The position numbers and the translations under genes were made by a program. A stretch of 36,112 nucleotides of DNA from Methylococcales bacterium (lineage in GTDB: Bacteria > Pseudomonadota > Gammaproteobacteria > JABHGC01): contig JABHGC010000291.1 in the NCBI GenBank assembly GCA_018672285.1, positions 1-36,112 on the forward strand, written 5' to 3'. Shown one piece after another: positions 32,392 through 36,112 of this stretch (the stretch's first letter is position 1; each line of letters starts with the position of its first letter). The notes below the pieces were generated by a model that saw only the letters and a program-made list of their open reading frames with translations, made no database searches and was not told the origin of the DNA.

Positions 32392-35300
32392 TTAACTCAC
32401 AGACACTTTAAAAAATTGTAATAACGCTTCCATATCTTTTGCATGCAATAAAGAAGACTCACTGGCTGCTGCGGTTTCTTCAGCTAATGCGGCATTTTCT
32501 TGTGTCATCTCATCGATAGAGGCTAATGCACTGCTTGCCTCTTTAATCCCAGTTGCCTGGATTTGGCTAGACGCATCAATTTCACTGATGATCGCCGTTA
32601 CTTTTTTGGTGCTATTCACAATTTCACGTAATGTTTCACCGGACTGATTCACCAACATTGTGCCCATTTTCACTTTATCTAAACTGTTATTGATTTGCTC
32701 TTTAACTTGTTTTGCAGCACCAGCACTACGTTGAGCTAAGTTTCTTACTTCTGTTGCAACAACGGCAAACCCTCGCCCCTGATCCCCTGCTCTGGCAGCT
32801 TCGACAGAAGCATTCAATGCCAACAAGTTTGTCTGAAAAGCAATTTCATCAATCATGCCGATAATATCGGATATTTTCTGGCTGCTCTGGCTAATATCTT
32901 CCATCGCGTATACGGCTTTATCTACCACATTACCGCCTTTTTCAGCCACATCACTGGCATCGTGCGCTAGCTGATATGCCGTTTTTGAACTCTCCGCATT
33001 GTTCTGCACCATCCCCGTCAGCTCATCAATATTGGTTTTGGTTTTTTCCAAATTCATGGCTTGCTGTTCGGTATGCCGAGACAAGGTCACATTACCACTG
33101 GAAATCTCAGTACTTGAGGTTCTTATCTGGTTACCAGCTGCTTTCATTTTCCCAACTAAATCATACAAACTTGAATTAGTATCGTTGATATTGTCCTGTA
33201 TTTCTTTAAATTGACCACAATATTCAGCATCTATTTTTTGCGTTAAGTCACCATTGGACAACGCCTCAATCACCCGGCCAATATCATCAAATGAACCTGA
33301 AACCACCTCAACCAAACTATTCATCCCACCCCCGAGAGAGTGAAAGAAGCCTGTCTTATTCGATAGATCCATTCTGACTGACAAGTCACCTGATTGTGCC
33401 TTTTCAACCAAATCAGAAATGTCATTTTCTACCGATATTTCCTCTGTGCGGTCAAACCACTCAAGTACCGTCCCGGCGAGTGAACCCGTATCATCTTTAA
33501 CCGGGTTAGCAATGATTTTATATATGTTACTTGCTATCTGCACTTCCGCAGAATATTGATCTGATAACCCATCAAACACCGCATAATCAAGTGAGGTGTT
33601 ATCTGTAATAAAGTGAATATTTTGACCAACCAATGCACCCGCATCAAACCCTGGGATTGCAGATTCTAAAACAGGTTCAGAACTTGCTAACATGGCTTGC
33701 AACGCTTCATTTAAATAAATAATTTGGCCATCTGTTGCCAAAATCATCACGTTTCCAGACACTTGATCTAGTGATTGCTTGATCCTTTGATTGGTTTGCG
33801 CGACTACCCGCTCTTGCTGCAACTTCACCTTTTCCGTTTCAGTATCTGCAAGCATTTGGGTTAAATCTACCCATTCAATCACGGTGCCTAATCGCTCTTC
33901 GTTATCCATAACAGCTGTCGCTGTTAGCTGAACGGTTCTTTCTCCATACTCTGTTCTAACAACTTCTGTTTCAGATAACTCAGAGAATGTCTTACCTGCC
34001 AAATTACCGATTAACAACGTTTCTACATTCGTGCCAACCAGTGCTTCAGGGTTAAACTGAGGAATTTCATGACGAATATCAGCTGACATTTCGTCCATTA
34101 ATGCCTTCAACATTTCATTCATGTAAATGATGTTGTCAGTCGCATCCATCAACATCACACTGGCTTGCACAGTATCTAAACCTGCCCTTACCCGTCCATT
34201 TTCTTGTGCAACTGCTCGCTCTTCAATCAAACGTTCTTTAGTCATTTGCGCCTGAGCTAACTCATCCGTGATGTCTAGCCACTCAATGACCGTACCAACA
34301 CGAGATTCACCATCCATCACCGGGGAAATCACAGTTCGATATGAGCGGGTAGCCACAGTGACCTCTTCAATAAATACGTCTTCAAATTTATTCATGCGAT
34401 CATATTGCCGTGACCCATTCTTATAAAACAATGACACTGGGCGTGATACGAGTTCATCGACATTAAAGTCTGGAATAACTTCAGACAATTCATCCGTAAA
34501 ATTATCAAACATGACGCGAATAGATTCATTCAAATACACAATATTGTAATGCTCATCCAGCATCATAAAGCTGGCAAAGGCATTATCTATTGCTTGCTTA
34601 ACCCGATTTACTTCTGCCGTCTGCGTTTTAATGGTATCTAAATTGCCTTTAAGCTCTGCCGTATTTTTCTCAAGCGAGGTACTTAAAGCCACCAACTCCT
34701 TAGTGCCCGCATGGTGAAATTTAATATTTAAATTGCCTTTACTAATTTGATCTAGCTCTGTCATCACATCTGACAATGGCTTAAAGACCCAGCGTGTTAA
34801 TAAGACAATAGAGGTCACTAATAAGAAGGCGATTAAACCCGCAAATATCATCAATACTGTGTTTTTAATGCCGCCCATTTGCGAATGGAACTCTGTCATG
34901 TCTTCTCTTGCAACCACAGTCAGTACATCTTTATTCAAGGTGTTTTTCATCACATAGCTAATGCTTAAACTGTCTTCTACTTTAGAGGTTGACCAAGACT
35001 TAGATTCAGCTAACACATCACCGGTAGTCGTCGTGATCTGAAGCGGAACACCTAGGATTTCTTCAATATTGACAATGTTATAAGCCGGTGCGACCACAAT
35101 CTCAAAATAGCCATTGAGAATTAAACCGCCTGATGGAATTAATAAAGACATATAAGGCTTACCGTTATGCACCCACATACCAGACAACGTCTTTAACCTA
35201 TCGGATTTTTTTCGGTCTTTAGCGGCAGCATAAATGGTTTCAGTCAGCACATTGGGTAAATTTTCACCTTCAATGGTCTTGCTCGAAACCAACGAGAATT

Positions 35301-35676
35301 TTTTGTTATAAAGTCGAACACTTTTTAAATCGATCATCCCTGCAGTAAAAAATCGGCCTTCAAATGGGCTATTTAACCCCACTTTGACGGCTGCCATCGT
35401 TTCCTCTGTCGGCACCTTCAAGTGTTTTTTAATGGCTTTTTTCAATGCTTTATTCTTTCTAAGCTCTTTCCCTAATTGGCCAATCACTTCTTCTAGCTTG
35501 ATAACGGCTTCTTTGGCTAAAACCCCCGTCATCCTCGCAATAGAGGCTTTTTGCTGGCTAAGAGCTTGCTCGGTATACTTTTTAGCAGAGACCGTGGTCA
35601 GCACGATGGCAATGAGACCAATCACAACCAATAAAGTAACGATAATGCTTTTAATAGAGAGTTTTTGTATGGACAT
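32392..35676 (-). CDS. methyl-accepting chemotaxis protein with three tandem PAS domains
   Basis: 1094 residues. TM1 (~10-30), a periplasmic Cache-like sensor (~31-270) and TM2 (~272-296) lead to a HAMP domain. Three PAS domains (~365-745) follow; each ends in the same signature ([30 protein letters not shown]), and the linkers are alike ([34 protein letters not shown]). A second HAMP-like stretch ([20 protein letters not shown]) precedes the signalling domain. The hairpin tip [20 protein letters not shown] is intact. There is no C-terminal CheR/CheB-tethering pentapeptide. AAGG lies eight bases before the ATG. It controls CheA. The signals are unknown; the cytoplasmic PAS array could bind haem, flavin or small ligands. 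Confidence 0.92.
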   Translation of the reverse strand: MSIQKLSIKSIIVTLLVVIGLIAIVLTTVSAKKYTEQALSQQKASIARMTGVLAKEAVIKLEEVIGQLGKELRKNKALKKAIKKHLKVPTEETMAAVKVGLNSPFEGRFFTAGMIDLKSVRLYNKKFSLVSSKTIEGENLPNVLTETIYAAAKDRKKSDRLKTLSGMWVHNGKPYMSLLIPSGGLILNGYFEIVVAPAYNIVNIEEILGVPLQITTTTGDVLAESKSWSTSKVEDSLSISYVMKNTLNKDVLTVVAREDMTEFHSQMGGIKNTVLMIFAGLIAFLLVTSIVLLTRWVFKPLSDVMTELDQISKGNLNIKFHHAGTKELVALSTSLEKNTAELKGNLDTIKTQTAEVNRVKQAIDNAFASFMMLDEHYNIVYLNESIRVMFDNFTDELSEVIPDFNVDELVSRPVSLFYKNGSRQYDRMNKFEDVFIEEVTVATRSYRTVISPVMDGESRVGTVIEWLDITDELAQAQMTKERLIEERAVAQENGRVRAGLDTVQASVMLMDATDNIIYMNEMLKALMDEMSADIRHEIPQFNPEALVGTNVETLLIGNLAGKTFSELSETEVVRTEYGERTVQLTATAVMDNEERLGTVIEWVDLTQMLADTETEKVKLQQERVVAQTNQRIKQSLDQVSGNVMILATDGQIIYLNEALQAMLASSEPVLESAIPGFDAGALVGQNIHFITDNTSLDYAVFDGLSDQYSAEVQIASNIYKIIANPVKDDTGSLAGTVLEWFDRTEEISVENDISDLVEKAQSGDLSVRMDLSNKTGFFHSLGGGMNSLVEVVSGSFDDIGRVIEALSNGDLTQKIDAEYCGQFKEIQDNINDTNSSLYDLVGKMKAAGNQIRTSSTEISSGNVTLSRHTEQQAMNLEKTKTNIDELTGMVQNNAESSKTAYQLAHDASDVAEKGGNVVDKAVYAMEDISQSSQKISDIIGMIDEIAFQTNLLALNASVEAARAGDQGRGFAVVATEVRNLAQRSAGAAKQVKEQINNSLDKVKMGTMLVNQSGETLREIVNSTKKVTAIISEIDASSQIQATGIKEASSALASIDEMTQENAALAEETAAASESSLLHAKDMEALLQFFKVSVS

Positions 35677-35701
35677 TAAAAAAACCTTAAGGCTAAAATT
35701 T

Positions 35702-35718
35702 GTCTCTATTTTAGAGAC
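35702..35718. repeat. inverted repeat upstream of the chemoreceptor gene
   Basis: GTCTCTA and TAGAGAC around three T residues, about 26 bases before the chemoreceptor start codon. It may be an operator or a leader hairpin. No good flagellar sigma-28 promoter was found nearby. Confidence 0.4.
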
Positions 35719-35878
35719 TTGGAAAATTTCACATATTATAAGAGTAGACCACTACGAGAACTCTTCAACTGATGTATAAGCCCGCCTGTTGAAGCGATTT
35801 ATTGCCTAAAATCAAATCTCTTCTATACTAAAAAGCAGGACACAGACAACTCAGACAACTCATCTCGGAGCTTTTCCA

Positions 35879-36061
35879 ATGAAAATAACCAAAGTACTCG
35901 TACTCATCGCAGGCTTCTGCATTGCCTCACCCTCTTTTGCTAAAGAAGATGTCCCTGACACGATTGAGGGCACCACTAAAATTACTGCCGAGCAAGTCGG
36001 CGTTTTTCAAGGTAGTTGTCCGATTTTTCATGCAGCTTTTTCTAACTCAACCTCTCTTTGA
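35879..36061 (+). pseudogene. 5' fragment of an exported rhodanese-like protein gene, apparently interrupted
   Basis: A good signal peptide, ending ASPSFA, is followed by KEDVPDTIEGTTKITAEQV. This matches the start of a family of small periplasmic rhodanese-like proteins, where a conserved segment with an acidic strand and the Cys-containing active loop should follow. Here the match ends at about 35996, and the frame continues as an unrelated tail (FQGSCPIFHAAF) to a stop at 36059-36061. The downstream sequence encodes a different open frame on the opposite strand. I infer insertion of an element, or another rearrangement, within codon ~40. The family match rests on recall of the N-terminal signature only. 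Confidence 0.5.
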
Positions 36062-36111
36062 TTCTTTTTTGGTGGATTCAGCCAAACTTCGCTAATGTGG
36101 CTCCAGTTTCT
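36028..36111 (-). CDS. C-terminal end of an unidentified gene, possibly an IS transposase (partial)
   Basis: On the minus strand a frame is open from the right edge for 27 codons to a TGA at 36030-36028, ending NQREVELEKAA. It lies just beyond the point where the rhodanese-like gene breaks off. It is therefore a candidate transposase end, with the element's terminus near 36000. I cannot assign an IS family from so short a piece. Confidence 0.3.
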   Translation of the reverse strand, partial: RNWSHISEVWLNPPKKNQREVELEKAA

Positions 36112-36112
36112 A

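Noticed and set aside
35677..35725. Possible sigma-28 flagellar promoter upstream of the chemoreceptor
   Set aside because: The best match (TAAAAT region with a GCC-containing -10) deviates too much from the consensus to support.

Overview
The window reads as chromosomal DNA of a Gram-negative gammaproteobacterium. It is AT-leaning by eye, and it carries an RlmA rRNA methyltransferase, lipoproteins with lipoboxes, an outer-membrane porin, an NdvB-type glucan synthase and a large chemoreceptor. The mix of secreted hydrolases, nitrate assimilation and YeeE/YedE sulfur transport suits a free-living, probably aquatic or marine heterotroph or facultative sulfur user. The genus cannot be fixed from sequence alone. 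Gene density is high; no tRNA, rRNA, CRISPR array or prophage is seen.

Layout. 385-4087: an HDOD signalling protein, a CsgG-like lipoprotein with a small exported partner, and RlmA. 4208-10794: a secreted amidase with two CARDB modules, then a divergent pair, an LTA-synthase-type phosphoglycerol transferase and a GH17-GT2 glucan synthase. The pair suggests synthesis and phosphoglycerol decoration of an osmoregulated periplasmic beta-glucan. 11075-16412: a small membrane protein, a YdjM-like membrane protein, an acetolactate-synthase-like TPP enzyme, and an operon of a YfbK-type VWA lipoprotein, a DUF6502 protein and a tiny lipoprotein. 16627-18292: a run of very small membrane proteins, three with look-alike N-terminal helices, followed by SirB2 and a four-helix protein. 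18504-20777: a secreted M4 (vibriolysin-like) metalloprotease.

21263-28199 is the metabolic core: nirB-nirD-nasA plus a fused DmsB-DmsC-like gene, behind a clear sigma-54 promoter. In the inferred scheme, the membrane-anchored iron-sulfur fusion takes electrons from quinol and feeds NasA, which reduces nitrate to nitrite in the cytoplasm. NirBD then reduces nitrite to ammonium with NADH. A porin gene ends convergently with this operon.

29645-36112: a methionine-rich coiled-coil membrane protein, a GNAT acetyltransferase, a PmpA-PmpB (YeeE/YedE) sulfur-transport pair and a three-PAS chemoreceptor. At the right edge is the first part of a rhodanese-like exported protein. It appears interrupted by another element, possibly an insertion sequence, whose opposite-strand reading frame runs out of the window.

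The most unusual items are the fused DmsBC-type electron donor inside an assimilatory nitrate operon, the cluster of single-helix microproteins downstream of two CRP-like sites and a 22-bp perfect palindrome, the methionine-rich membrane protein, and an exported protein whose signal peptide can only be translated from a non-canonical ATT start.
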